DNA from: Schaedlerella arabinosiphila
GTDB taxonomy: Bacteria > Bacillota > Clostridia > Lachnospirales > Lachnospiraceae
DNA length: 64,000 bases
Reading direction: 5' to 3'
Assembly: GCF_003885045.1 (NCBI RefSeq)
Contig: NZ_RHJS01000002.1
Span: 1,736,001 to 1,800,000, forward strand
Shown: positions 27,444 to 35,541 of the stretch, piece after piece
Numbering within the stretch: the stretch's first letter is position 1
How the letters are laid out: every line of letters starts with the position of its first letter
Made by a program: the position numbers and the translations under genes
The notes under the pieces: generated by a model
Seen by the model: only the letters and a program-made list of their open reading frames with translations
Told to the model about the DNA's origin: nothing
The model's database searches: none

Positions 27444-28448
27444 TCATGCATAAAGATTTTCTTTGGGAAACGTGATCTTCACGGTTGTCCCATTTTCAGA
27501 GCTGCTTGCTGCAGATATTTCCATATTCATCTTACGGCACAATTTCCGGCATAAATATAACCCAATGCCTGTTGACTTTCCAAATTTACGCCCGTTTTCC
27601 CCGGTAAACCCCTTATCAAAAATCCTTGGAATATCTGCTTCGGTTATACCGATTCCATTATCGGAGATAGAAAGGCTGCACCCGTTATCAAAAGAAATCC
27701 CCTCAAAAGTGAGAATCAGATTTTCTTTTGCATATTTAACAGAATTAGCTATGATCTGCCCTATAATAAATACACACCATTTCCGATCGGCAAATACCGG
27801 AATATCTAAATTGACAAATACAGGTTTGCCGCGGGCTTCGATAATCTGTTTGGAATCGCTTTTCAACGCTTCCTGTACCAGTGTTTTCAAGGTTGTCTTT
27901 TCTATCTTAAAATCCTTTTCCAATGTTGTACTTCTCGCATAGAAAAGGGCTTGTTCTACAAAATGGTCTATTTTATTCAATTCATCATCTATGCGGATTG
28001 TAGAAATATTCTTGTTATTCTCAATGATTAAATGGGCAGAGGTTATCGGCGTTTTTATTTCGTGTACCCACATTTCGATATATTCCCGGTACTCTTGATT
28101 CATGGCTTGTGCTTCTGCCAGCTTATCATTCATGTACTTATGAGACAGGTGCAGAATCTGGTATAGCAATTTCCCGTCAAGAAATCCCGGCTTTTCTGCA
28201 AGCTCTGCCAATAAAGTCTTGTCGTCAAGTCCGTCAAATAAAGCCATAAACCCGCAGTAATATTTCTTTTTTCTTGTGTAATCCCATAGCAGCGCCGCAA
28301 GAAAAGAACCCCCAAATATGATTTCGATATAAATAATAAATTCATAGCGCAGCCCCATTAGCCAAAGAAGCCCCGTCGAAAACATAACGGCTGCCAAAAA
28401 CAGTATAACAGAGAAAAGACGGTCAGTGATATAATCGGTCAGTTTCAT
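27444..28448 (-). CDS. Sensor histidine kinase, BceS (intramembrane-sensing) type
   Basis: The 334-residue kinase has two close N-terminal membrane helices with almost no extracytoplasmic loop, the phospho-acceptor motif HEIKTPITS and ATP-binding boxes SDNGIGI, GFTGENGR and GIGLYL. Kinases of this type sense antimicrobial peptides through their partner BceAB-like transporter. It overlaps the end of the response regulator by 4 bases. The transporter genes lie directly downstream. Confidence 0.93.
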   Translation of the reverse strand: MKLTDYITDRLFSVILFLAAVMFSTGLLWLMGLRYEFIIYIEIIFGGSFLAALLWDYTRKKKYYCGFMALFDGLDDKTLLAELAEKPGFLDGKLLYQILHLSHKYMNDKLAEAQAMNQEYREYIEMWVHEIKTPITSAHLIIENNKNISTIRIDDELNKIDHFVEQALFYARSTTLEKDFKIEKTTLKTLVQEALKSDSKQIIEARGKPVFVNLDIPVFADRKWCVFIIGQIIANSVKYAKENLILTFEGISFDNGCSLSISDNGIGITEADIPRIFDKGFTGENGRKFGKSTGIGLYLCRKLCRKMNMEISAASSSENGTTVKITFPKENLYA

Positions 28449-29107
28449 ACTCTGTACCCCAATCCACGTTTTGTTTCCAGATAATCGGACGCACCAATCT
28501 CCGATAACTTTTTACGCAATCGAACAATGTTCACATTGAGCGTGTTTTCGTCTATAAATTCGTCGCTCTGCCATAATTCATCTATGATCGAGTCCCGCGG
28601 TATCACATTGCCTTTGTTTACAATCAGCAAACGCAGTATGCCAAGTTCATTTTTTGTTAAATCTACCTCTTTATCCCCATAAACAGCAGCAGCTTTCAGC
28701 AGATTGACTGTCAGCCCTTTATGAGTCAGGACAGAATGAACCTGTGCTTCATAAGTCCTTTTTAATATTGTTTGAATACGTGCTATCAATACCTGTGCAT
28801 TATAAGGCTTTGATATAAAATCGTCTGCACCGATATTCAAGCTCATCAACTCGTCAAAGTCTGTATTTCTGCTTGTCAGAACGATAATGGGAATATCCGA
28901 CTGTTTCCGAATCTCACGGCATATAGTATATCCGTCCTGATATGGCAAGTTTATATCCAGCAGTACAAGGTCTGCTTCTGCTTTCAAAATATGGTCTGTA
29001 ATATGTGCGAAATCAGTGCTGCTTTCATAAACATAACCATATTTCTGCAGCAGAACGGACAATTCTTTACAAATCTCTGCTTCATCCTCAACAACAAATA
29101 TTTTCAC
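28445..29107 (-). CDS. OmpR/PhoB-family response regulator, BceR type
   Basis: The receiver domain has phospho-acceptor D51 in LVLLDINLP and conserved acidic residues ED at the N-terminus. A winged-helix DNA-binding domain occupies about 125-220 (DSIIDELWQ, NVNIVRLRKKL, YLETKRGLGYRV). It starts with GTG at 29107, which overlaps the stop of the small helix-turn-helix gene (GTGA). It is expected to activate the ABC genes via the dyad at 27314-27332. Confidence 0.94.
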   Translation of the reverse strand: MKIFVVEDEAEICKELSVLLQKYGYVYESSTDFAHITDHILKAEADLVLLDINLPYQDGYTICREIRKQSDIPIIVLTSRNTDFDELMSLNIGADDFISKPYNAQVLIARIQTILKRTYEAQVHSVLTHKGLTVNLLKAAAVYGDKEVDLTKNELGILRLLIVNKGNVIPRDSIIDELWQSDEFIDENTLNVNIVRLRKKLSEIGASDYLETKRGLGYRV

Positions 29108-29271
29108 TTTCTGTTTTCCTTCCGTTTTCTTTTATCTGCTGGTTTTTCAGCGTCCTTTGGTATCAGCCAAAAGCGGCTGAATTTTGCCCCACCCGGTATA
29201 CGGTTTTGTACCCGTCTTTCTGAAATGTCCCATTTTTTCGCTGCTTCCGGGGCAGAAATAAACTCTAACAT
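29104..29271 (-). pseudogene. Small helix-turn-helix protein, shortened copy
   Basis: A 55-codon frame reads MLEFISAPEAAKKW, DISERRVQ, NRIPGGAKFSRFWLIPKDA and a basic tail. This is the pattern of small excisionase-like helix-turn-helix proteins common on clostridial mobile elements (ISERRVQ-x5-GRIPGA...WLIPKDA). Compared with that pattern about five residues between RRVQ and NRIPG are missing, removing part of the recognition helix. The frame stays open, so it is either a shortened functional protein or a decayed copy. Its stop overlaps the regulator GTG. It starts 29 bases after the DUF4349 stop. Confidence 0.55.
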
Positions 29272-29300
29272 TTTCAGTTTCCATCATTTTTTCACACTAT

Positions 29301-30251
29301 TTACTCTTCGGATGTTTCCTTTTTTTCCGGCACTTCCCGGCTGCCATTTTCGTCTTTCAGAGCTTTTTTCCGGAACCTTTTCCGTCCCTTTTTCAGGAAC
29401 AGCACTGTAAGGGCTGCCGCCGCCGCGAACAATACCAGTACAGGCAGGTTGGACACCAGGAAGACGAAGGAATTTACAAAGAAGTCCCGGACTCCGTACA
29501 AGCTGTTTCGGAAGCCGCCTTTGATCCTGCTGCCGACGGTGTCGGAGGTCTCTTTTTCATATTCCACTTCCCGGATGTTGATATTGACGGTGCTGTAGTC
29601 GATCTGGTTGTCATAGGTCCGAAGCTGGGATTCGTAGCTGTTGATCTCATAGCGCAGATCCGAGAGCTTGGATTCCAGGGCAAGGATCTGCTCCAGATCC
29701 TTTGCCTGCTCCAGCAGTTCCATCACCCGCTCATATTCGGTCCGCAGGGAATCTTTGTATGCGGTCTTATCTACATAGTCCAGCGTCACATCCTGTACGT
29801 TTTCCGACTGGTTTGTAATCGTGCCGAGCTTCCCCGCCTTGTTTACAAAGTCATCCAGATGTTCGGAGGGGATGCGCACGCAGAGGTAGTAGTAGCGGTA
29901 GCTCTGGCCGCCCGGGGCGTCATAGCTGGACTGCTCGACATAGCCTCCGAAGGAAGCGATGGAGTCTTCAAGCTGCTTTTTCAGGGTATCAAAGGTTCTG
30001 GTTTCCATGGTGAGGGATACGGTTTTGATCAGTTTCCGGGAAGACAGATCCTGCCCGGATATCTCCGGGGAAGAGGAATTGCCTTCGCCTGCTCCCTCCT
30101 CCGGGATTGACGCTTCCGCATCCACGATCTGGGCAGCTTCTCTCTCTCCGGACGCGCTGTCATAGCCCTTTGCGCCGCAGCCCGACAAGACCAGGACTGT
30201 GATCAGAAACAGGATCAGAAGGTTGTGGGATTTTCTTTTCATAATCTTCAT
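29301..30251 (-). CDS. DUF4349 lipoprotein
   Basis: The 316-residue protein has a lipoprotein signal (LLILFLITVLVLSGCG), a DUF4349 domain with a predicted coiled coil in the middle (RTEYERVMELLEQ to SYESQLRTYDNQ) and one C-terminal membrane helix followed by a basic tail. It is thus anchored at both ends and exposed outside. The function is unknown. ATG 30251 has AAAGGAGGAG at 8-9 bases; an ATG nine codons earlier lies before this site. A TGATATAAT extended -10 (30299-30307, minus strand) is a likely promoter element. Confidence 0.85.
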   Translation of the reverse strand: MKIMKRKSHNLLILFLITVLVLSGCGAKGYDSASGEREAAQIVDAEASIPEEGAGEGNSSSPEISGQDLSSRKLIKTVSLTMETRTFDTLKKQLEDSIASFGGYVEQSSYDAPGGQSYRYYYLCVRIPSEHLDDFVNKAGKLGTITNQSENVQDVTLDYVDKTAYKDSLRTEYERVMELLEQAKDLEQILALESKLSDLRYEINSYESQLRTYDNQIDYSTVNINIREVEYEKETSDTVGSRIKGGFRNSLYGVRDFFVNSFVFLVSNLPVLVLFAAAAALTVLFLKKGRKRFRKKALKDENGSREVPEKKETSEE

Positions 30252-30298
30252 AAGTGTCTCCTCCTTTATTTTTTTCATACGATACTTTACACTGTTAT

Positions 30299-30441
30299 AT
30301 TATATCAGAGTACGAAAACAACGGTTTTGTTGCAGTAAATTCAAAAAAAATGGAAAATTTTTACAAGCCGCAGTCACATTTTGCAAAAGTTTCATTTATT
30401 TTGTAGATAATTATAACATATTGTGATAAAATGTACCACAG
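30299..30441. promoter_or_regulatory. Divergent regulatory region between DUF4349 and hydC
   Basis: The 222-base gap is AT-rich. For the minus gene, an extended -10 TGATATAAT is at 30299-30307. For hydC, TTGCAA at 30381-30386 stands 17 bases before TAGATA (30404-30409), and TATAAC and TAAAAT follow, so the exact -10 is unclear. The dyad TTGTG-N11-CACAG (about 30421-30441) resembles a regulator site in position, but I cannot assign it to Rex or a Crp/Fnr protein. Confidence 0.35.
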
Positions 30442-30473
30442 AATGACTTAATTTAAGAAATGGAGGTAAAGTA

Positions 30474-30968
30474 ATGCCTGAAAAGAAACAGACGGTTCCG
30501 TTCTCAGGAACAAAGGAACAGGAAGAAGCTTTGTTAGAAGTGATCGCCGGGCTGAAAGACGAACCGGGGGCATTGATGCCGATCCTGCAGAAGGCGCAGG
30601 ATATCTATGGTTATCTTCCGATGGAAGTGCAGAAGATGATCTCCGACGGGACCGGGATTCCGCTGGAGAAGATTTACGGAGTGGTGACATTCTATTCGCA
30701 GTTCAGCTTAAGTCCCAAGGGCAAGTACCGGATCTCAGTCTGTCTCGGGACAGCCTGCTATGTAAAAGGTTCCGGGGACATTTACAATGCGCTGATGGAA
30801 AAGCTGGGCATCGTCGGCGGGGAGTGTACGCCGGACGGGAAGTTTTCCCTGGATGCCTGCCGCTGTGTGGGGGCCTGCGGACTGGCACCGGTTATGATGG
30901 TGAACGACGAGGTATATGGACGTCTTACGGTAGATGATATTGACGATATCCTGGCAAAATATGAATAA
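30474..30968 (+). CDS. hydC: NAD-dependent [FeFe]-hydrogenase subunit, NuoE-like
   Basis: The 164-residue thioredoxin-fold [2Fe-2S] protein has ligands C90, C95, C131 and C135 (CLGTAC and CRCVGAC), matching NuoE/HydC. In trimeric hydrogenases it sits with the NuoF-like subunit and carries electrons toward the NADH site. The ATG follows GGAGG. hydB and hydA follow on the same strand with gaps of about 50 and 15 bases, forming the hydCBA operon. Confidence 0.93.
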   Translation: MPEKKQTVPFSGTKEQEEALLEVIAGLKDEPGALMPILQKAQDIYGYLPMEVQKMISDGTGIPLEKIYGVVTFYSQFSLSPKGKYRISVCLGTACYVKGSGDIYNALMEKLGIVGGECTPDGKFSLDACRCVGACGLAPVMMVNDEVYGRLTVDDIDDILAKYE

Positions 30969-31017
30969 AACATTGTTTCAGAATATCCGCAGAATTTGAG
31001 AAAAATGGAGGACATAT

Positions 31018-32856
31018 ATGAAATCTCTTGAAGAATTACGTGTGATCAGGGAAAAAGCGAAGAAGCATGCCTGCCGTTACCGTGTCCATGTGTGCGGAGG
31101 TACGGGCTGTACTTCTTCGGGAAGCCTGAGGATCATTGAAAAGCTGGAACAGGAAATCAAGGCCAACGGCCTGGAGGAGGATGTAGAGATCGTAAAGACC
31201 GGATGCTTCGGCCTGTGCGCCCTGGGGCCGATCATGATCGTACATCCGGAAGGCTCTTTTTATTCCATGGTAAAGGAAGAGGATATCCCGGAGATCGTTT
31301 CCGAGCATCTCAAAAACGGCAATGTGGTGAAGCGGCTTTTGTATGAGGAGACCACCAAGACCGAACACATCCTGCCTCTGGAGGAGACCAATTTCTATAA
31401 GAAGCAGCACAGGGTGGCTCTGCGCAACTGCGGGGAGATCAGTCCGGAGCATATCGAAGAATACATAGGGGTGGGCGGCTATGAAGCGCTGGGCAAGGTG
31501 CTCACCGAGATGACCCCGGAGCAGGTCATCCAGCTCATCACGGACAGCGGCCTGCGGGGACGCGGCGGCGCGGGATTCCCCACAGGACTGAAGTGGAAGT
31601 TCGCGGCTGCCAACCAGGCGGATCAGAAGTATGTCTGCTGCAACGCGGACGAAGGCGACCCGGGCGCGTTCATGGACCGTTCCGTTTTGGAAGGCGATCC
31701 CCATGCGGTTCTGGAAGCCATGACCATTGCCGGCTACGCCATCGGTGCGACACAGGGGTACATCTATGTACGCGCGGAGTATCCGATTGCGGTGCAGCGT
31801 CTGGAGATTGCCATCAGCCAGTCCAGGGAACTGGGCCTTCTGGGGGATGACATTTTCGGAACCGGCTTCAAATTTGACATCGGGCTCCGTCTCGGTGCCG
31901 GCGCGTTTGTATGCGGGGAGGAGACGGCGCTGATGACGTCTATCGAAGGAAACCGCGGGGAGCCCCGTCCGCGTCCGCCGTTCCCGGCGCTCAAAGGCTT
32001 GTTCCAGAAGCCTACCATCCTGAACAATGTGGAGACCTACGCCAACATTCCCCAGATCATCCTCAACGGCCCGGAGTGGTTCGCTTCCATGGGCACCGAG
32101 AAGTCCAAGGGAACCAAGGTCTTTGCCCTGGGCGGCAAGATCCACAACACGGGGCTGGTGGAGATCCCCATGGGGACGACGCTGCGGGAGATCGTGGAAG
32201 AGATCGGCGGCGGCGTGCCCGGCGGCAAGAAATTTAAGGCGGCGCAAACCGGAGGCCCCTCCGGCGGATGCATCCCTGCCGAGCACCTGGACGTGCCCAT
32301 CGACTATGACAATCTGCTGGCCATCGGTTCCATGATGGGTTCGGGCGGGCTGATCGTCATGGATGAGGACAACTGTATGGTGGACATCGCCAAATTCTTC
32401 CTGGAATTTACGGTGGACGAGTCCTGCGGAAAATGTACCCCCTGCCGGATCGGTACGCGGCGGATGCTGGAGATCCTGGAGAAGATCACCAAGGGACAGG
32501 CTACCATGGAGGATCTGGACAAGCTGGAAGAGCTGTGCTACCACTTAAAGTCCAATTCCCTGTGCGCGCTGGGGCAGACCGCGCCCAATCCGGTGATCTC
32601 CACGCTGCGGTATTTCCGGGATGAATACATTGCCCATATTGTGGATAAAAAATGTCCTGCAGGCGTCTGCAAAGACCTGCTGCAGTATAAGATTGACGCA
32701 GATAAATGTAAAGGCTGTACGCTTTGTTCCAGAGTTTGTCCCGCAGGGGCCATCGTGGGCAGCGTAAAAGAGCCGCATATGATCAATTCCGAGAAGTGCT
32801 TGAAGTGCGGCGCTTGTATTGAAAAATGCCGCTTCGGCGCGATCTACAAAGAGTAA
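31018..32856 (+). CDS. hydB: NAD-dependent [FeFe]-hydrogenase subunit, NuoF-like
   Basis: The 612-residue protein has an N-terminal thioredoxin-like [2Fe-2S] domain (CGGTGC... CFGLC), a NuoF core with the NADH/FMN motif GRGGAGFPTGLKW, the [4Fe-4S] segment ESCGKCTPCRIGTRR and a C-terminal 2[4Fe-4S] ferredoxin domain (CKGCTLCSRVCP, CLKCGACIEKC). This matches HydB of electron-bifurcating hydrogenases, where NADH and reduced ferredoxin are used together to make H2. It shares an operon with hydC and hydA. Confidence 0.95.
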   Translation: MKSLEELRVIREKAKKHACRYRVHVCGGTGCTSSGSLRIIEKLEQEIKANGLEEDVEIVKTGCFGLCALGPIMIVHPEGSFYSMVKEEDIPEIVSEHLKNGNVVKRLLYEETTKTEHILPLEETNFYKKQHRVALRNCGEISPEHIEEYIGVGGYEALGKVLTEMTPEQVIQLITDSGLRGRGGAGFPTGLKWKFAAANQADQKYVCCNADEGDPGAFMDRSVLEGDPHAVLEAMTIAGYAIGATQGYIYVRAEYPIAVQRLEIAISQSRELGLLGDDIFGTGFKFDIGLRLGAGAFVCGEETALMTSIEGNRGEPRPRPPFPALKGLFQKPTILNNVETYANIPQIILNGPEWFASMGTEKSKGTKVFALGGKIHNTGLVEIPMGTTLREIVEEIGGGVPGGKKFKAAQTGGPSGGCIPAEHLDVPIDYDNLLAIGSMMGSGGLIVMDEDNCMVDIAKFFLEFTVDESCGKCTPCRIGTRRMLEILEKITKGQATMEDLDKLEELCYHLKSNSLCALGQTAPNPVISTLRYFRDEYIAHIVDKKCPAGVCKDLLQYKIDADKCKGCTLCSRVCPAGAIVGSVKEPHMINSEKCLKCGACIEKCRFGAIYKE

Positions 32857-32871
32857 GGGAGGAGTGAGAGA

Positions 32872-34614
32872 ATGGAAAATGTGAATTTAAAGATCAATGG
32901 CCTTGATGTAAGCGCACCGGCAGGTTCAACGATTCTTGAGGCTGCACATATTGCCGGAATCAAGATTCCTACCCTTTGTTTTCTCAAGGAGATCAACGAG
33001 ATCGGCGCATGCCGTATGTGTATCGTGGAAGTAAAGGGCGCAAGAAACTTAGTGGCGGCCTGCGTGCATCCGATCAATGAAGGTATGGAGGTGCGGACCA
33101 ATACTCCGGAGCTGATCGCAGCGAGAAAGCGTACTTTAGAGCTGATTCTGTCAGACCATGACAAGAAGTGCCTCTCCTGTGTGAGAAGCGGAAACTGTGA
33201 GCTGCAGGCGCTCTGCCAGGAGTTAGGCGTCGCGGACGAGCAGTATTTTGCCGGGGAAGCCAACCATTATGAGCTGGATACCAGCGCGGCCCATATGGTA
33301 CGGGACAACAACAAATGCATCCTCTGCCGGAGATGCTCCGCAGTCTGTGAAAAATCCCAGGCAGTGGGCGTCATCGGACCGAACCAGCGTGGATTTGCCA
33401 CCTTTATCGGATCTCCGTTCGATATGGGGCTGGGAGAGACAAGCTGTGTATCCTGCGGTCAGTGTATCGCGGCCTGTCCTACCGGGGCGCTGTATGAGAA
33501 GGACTTCGTGGACGAGGTTCTGGCAGCGGTGGAAGACCCCGCAAAGCATGTGGTGGTTCAGCCTGCGCCCTCCGTACGCGCGGCATTGGGCGAGGAATTT
33601 GGCTATCCAATGGGAACGGACGTGGAAGGAAAGATGGCAGCAGCCCTCAGAAGGATCGGATTTGACAAGGTATTCGACACCGATTACAGCGCGGATCTGA
33701 CCATCATGGAGGAAGCCCATGAATTTATCGAGAGAGTACAAAACGGCGGCGTGCTGCCGATGATGACTTCCTGTTCCCCGGGATGGGTGAAGTACTGCGA
33801 GCACTATTTCCCGGATCTTCTGGATCATCTTTCAAGCTGTAAGTCGCCCCAGCAGATGTTCGGAGCGGTGACCAAGACTTATTACGCGGAAAAGATGGGG
33901 CTTGACCCGAAGGATATTGTCTGCGTCAGCGTGATGCCCTGTACGGCGAAAAAATTCGAGGTGGGCAGAGACGACCAGGACGCGGCAGGCGTGCCGGATG
34001 TGGATATCTCCATCACCACCCGGGAGCTGGCAAGGCTGATCCGCAAGGTGGGCATTGATTTTCGAAGCCTCCCGGAGGAAGGTTTTGACGATCCGTTGGG
34101 CGAGTCCACCGGAGCAGGCGTGATCTTCGGCGCCACCGGCGGCGTAATGGAAGCGGCTCTTCGGACGGCAGTGGAGACGCTGACCGGGGAAGAACTGGCA
34201 GACGTGGAATTTCAGGAAGTGCGCGGAACGGACGGGATCAAGGAAGCGACCTACCATGTGGCGGACATGGACGTGAAGGTGGCGGTGGCATCCGGACTGT
34301 CCAACGCGAAGCAGATCCTGGAAAAAGTCCGCGCAGGGGAGGCAGATTATCACTTTATTGAGATCATGTGCTGTCCGGGCGGATGCGTAAACGGCGGCGG
34401 CCAGCCCCAGGTACACGCGGACGTGCGTAACTTCGAAGACGTGCGTGCCATCCGGGCGAAGGTCCTGTATGACAACGATGCGGCGAAGCCCCTTCGGAAG
34501 TCCCACGACAATCCGTCCATCAAGAAGCTGTACGAGGAATACTTAGGCGAGCCGGGAAGCGAGAAAGCTCATCATGTGCTGCATACCAGCTATGTGAAGA
34601 GAAGTATCAACTAA
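32872..34614 (+). CDS. hydA: [FeFe]-hydrogenase catalytic subunit of the NAD-linked complex
   Basis: The 580-residue protein has an N-terminal [2Fe-2S] domain, a His-ligated [4Fe-4S] segment (HDKKCLSCVRSGNC), two [4Fe-4S] motifs (CILCRRCSAVC, CVSCGQCIAACP) and the H-cluster domain with TSCSPGW (299-305), MPCTAKKFE (355-363) and EIMCCPGGC (497-505). It produces or oxidises H2. In the first motif Ser302 stands where the best-studied enzymes have the second Cys of TSCCPGW; this deserves an alignment check. A hairpin terminator follows. Confidence 0.95.
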   Translation: MENVNLKINGLDVSAPAGSTILEAAHIAGIKIPTLCFLKEINEIGACRMCIVEVKGARNLVAACVHPINEGMEVRTNTPELIAARKRTLELILSDHDKKCLSCVRSGNCELQALCQELGVADEQYFAGEANHYELDTSAAHMVRDNNKCILCRRCSAVCEKSQAVGVIGPNQRGFATFIGSPFDMGLGETSCVSCGQCIAACPTGALYEKDFVDEVLAAVEDPAKHVVVQPAPSVRAALGEEFGYPMGTDVEGKMAAALRRIGFDKVFDTDYSADLTIMEEAHEFIERVQNGGVLPMMTSCSPGWVKYCEHYFPDLLDHLSSCKSPQQMFGAVTKTYYAEKMGLDPKDIVCVSVMPCTAKKFEVGRDDQDAAGVPDVDISITTRELARLIRKVGIDFRSLPEEGFDDPLGESTGAGVIFGATGGVMEAALRTAVETLTGEELADVEFQEVRGTDGIKEATYHVADMDVKVAVASGLSNAKQILEKVRAGEADYHFIEIMCCPGGCVNGGGQPQVHADVRNFEDVRAIRAKVLYDNDAAKPLRKSHDNPSIKKLYEEYLGEPGSEKAHHVLHTSYVKRSIN

Positions 34615-34631
34615 ACCCTGTTTTAAGAAAG

Positions 34632-34674
34632 CAGACCTGCGGGAGAAGAGCAATCCGGCAGGTCTGTCTTTTTA
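34632..34674 (+). terminator. Terminator of hydCBA
   Basis: CAGACCTGC (34632-34640) pairs with GCAGGTCTG (34658-34666) and is followed by TCTTTTTA. It lies 17 bases after the hydA stop. Confidence 0.8.
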
Positions 34675-34762
34675 GATTTTTCAAATGACTTTTCGGCTGT
34701 TTTATAGTATACTTACCTTTAGAGACTTACGGAACAAGATTCGATTTCGGAGTGATAAAAAC

Positions 34763-35506
34763 ATGATTCGTAAAGGAAACAAAGACTGCTGCCGGAAGTG
34801 GCTTCTGCGGATCTCGGCGGTATCCGGCGGCCTGGTCATATTGGGACTGTTTTCCCTGTGCACGGTGAATGTTTATGTAAAGCATTCCGCCGGGAAAAAA
34901 ATCACAACCATTGAAAAACTGCAGGAACGTCTGGAAGAGAACCGGGAAGAAAAAGCGGATGCGGTGCTGGTTCTTGGGGCGAAGGTGAAAGCCGACGGAG
35001 AGATGAGCCCCATGCTGAAAGAACGGGTGGACTATGGGATCGAGATCTACAGGCGGGGACTGGCGAAGAAGATCATCATGAGCGGGGACCACAGCCGGGA
35101 GGACTACGACGAGGTCAATACCATGAAGAACTACGCGGTGGAGCAGGGCGTCCCATCGGAGGATATTTTCATGGATCACGCCGGATTTTCCACCTATGAG
35201 AGCATGTACCGGGCGAAGGAGATCTTTCAGACAGAGCGTGTGATCGTCGTAACGCAGAAGTATCACCTGTACCGGGCCGTTTATGACGCACGGGCATTTT
35301 CCATGGAGGCGGCGGGGGTTGCCTGTGACCAGGCAGTCTACCGCGGTGACCGATACCGGAAACTGCGGGAAATACTTGCCAGAGTGAAGGATTTCGGCTA
35401 TACGATCCTAAAGCCCAGGCCCACATTTCTGGGGGACGTGATACCGGTCAGCGGGAATGGGGATCTTACCAATGATAAACAGCCAAAGAGCGATGGATCA
35501 AAATAG
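34763..35506 (+). CDS. YdcF/SanA-like DUF218 membrane protein
   Basis: About 247 residues: a basic N-terminus, one membrane helix (about 15-35), then a DUF218 domain with DAVLVLGAKVKADGEMSP, KKIIMSGDHS and TNEV-like EVNTMKNYAVEQGVP, ending with VTQKYHLYRAVYDAR. SanA and YdcF homologues are linked to envelope integrity, but the activity is unknown. ATG 34763 follows CGGAG; an upstream in-frame ATG (34685) would add 26 non-conserved residues. It precedes the sensory hydrogenase gene by 35 bases and may share its transcript. Confidence 0.82.
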   Translation: MIRKGNKDCCRKWLLRISAVSGGLVILGLFSLCTVNVYVKHSAGKKITTIEKLQERLEENREEKADAVLVLGAKVKADGEMSPMLKERVDYGIEIYRRGLAKKIIMSGDHSREDYDEVNTMKNYAVEQGVPSEDIFMDHAGFSTYESMYRAKEIFQTERVIVVTQKYHLYRAVYDARAFSMEAAGVACDQAVYRGDRYRKLREILARVKDFGYTILKPRPTFLGDVIPVSGNGDLTNDKQPKSDGSK

Positions 35507-35541
35507 AAAAGGAGCAAACAAAATACAAGGAGGAAGAGTAC

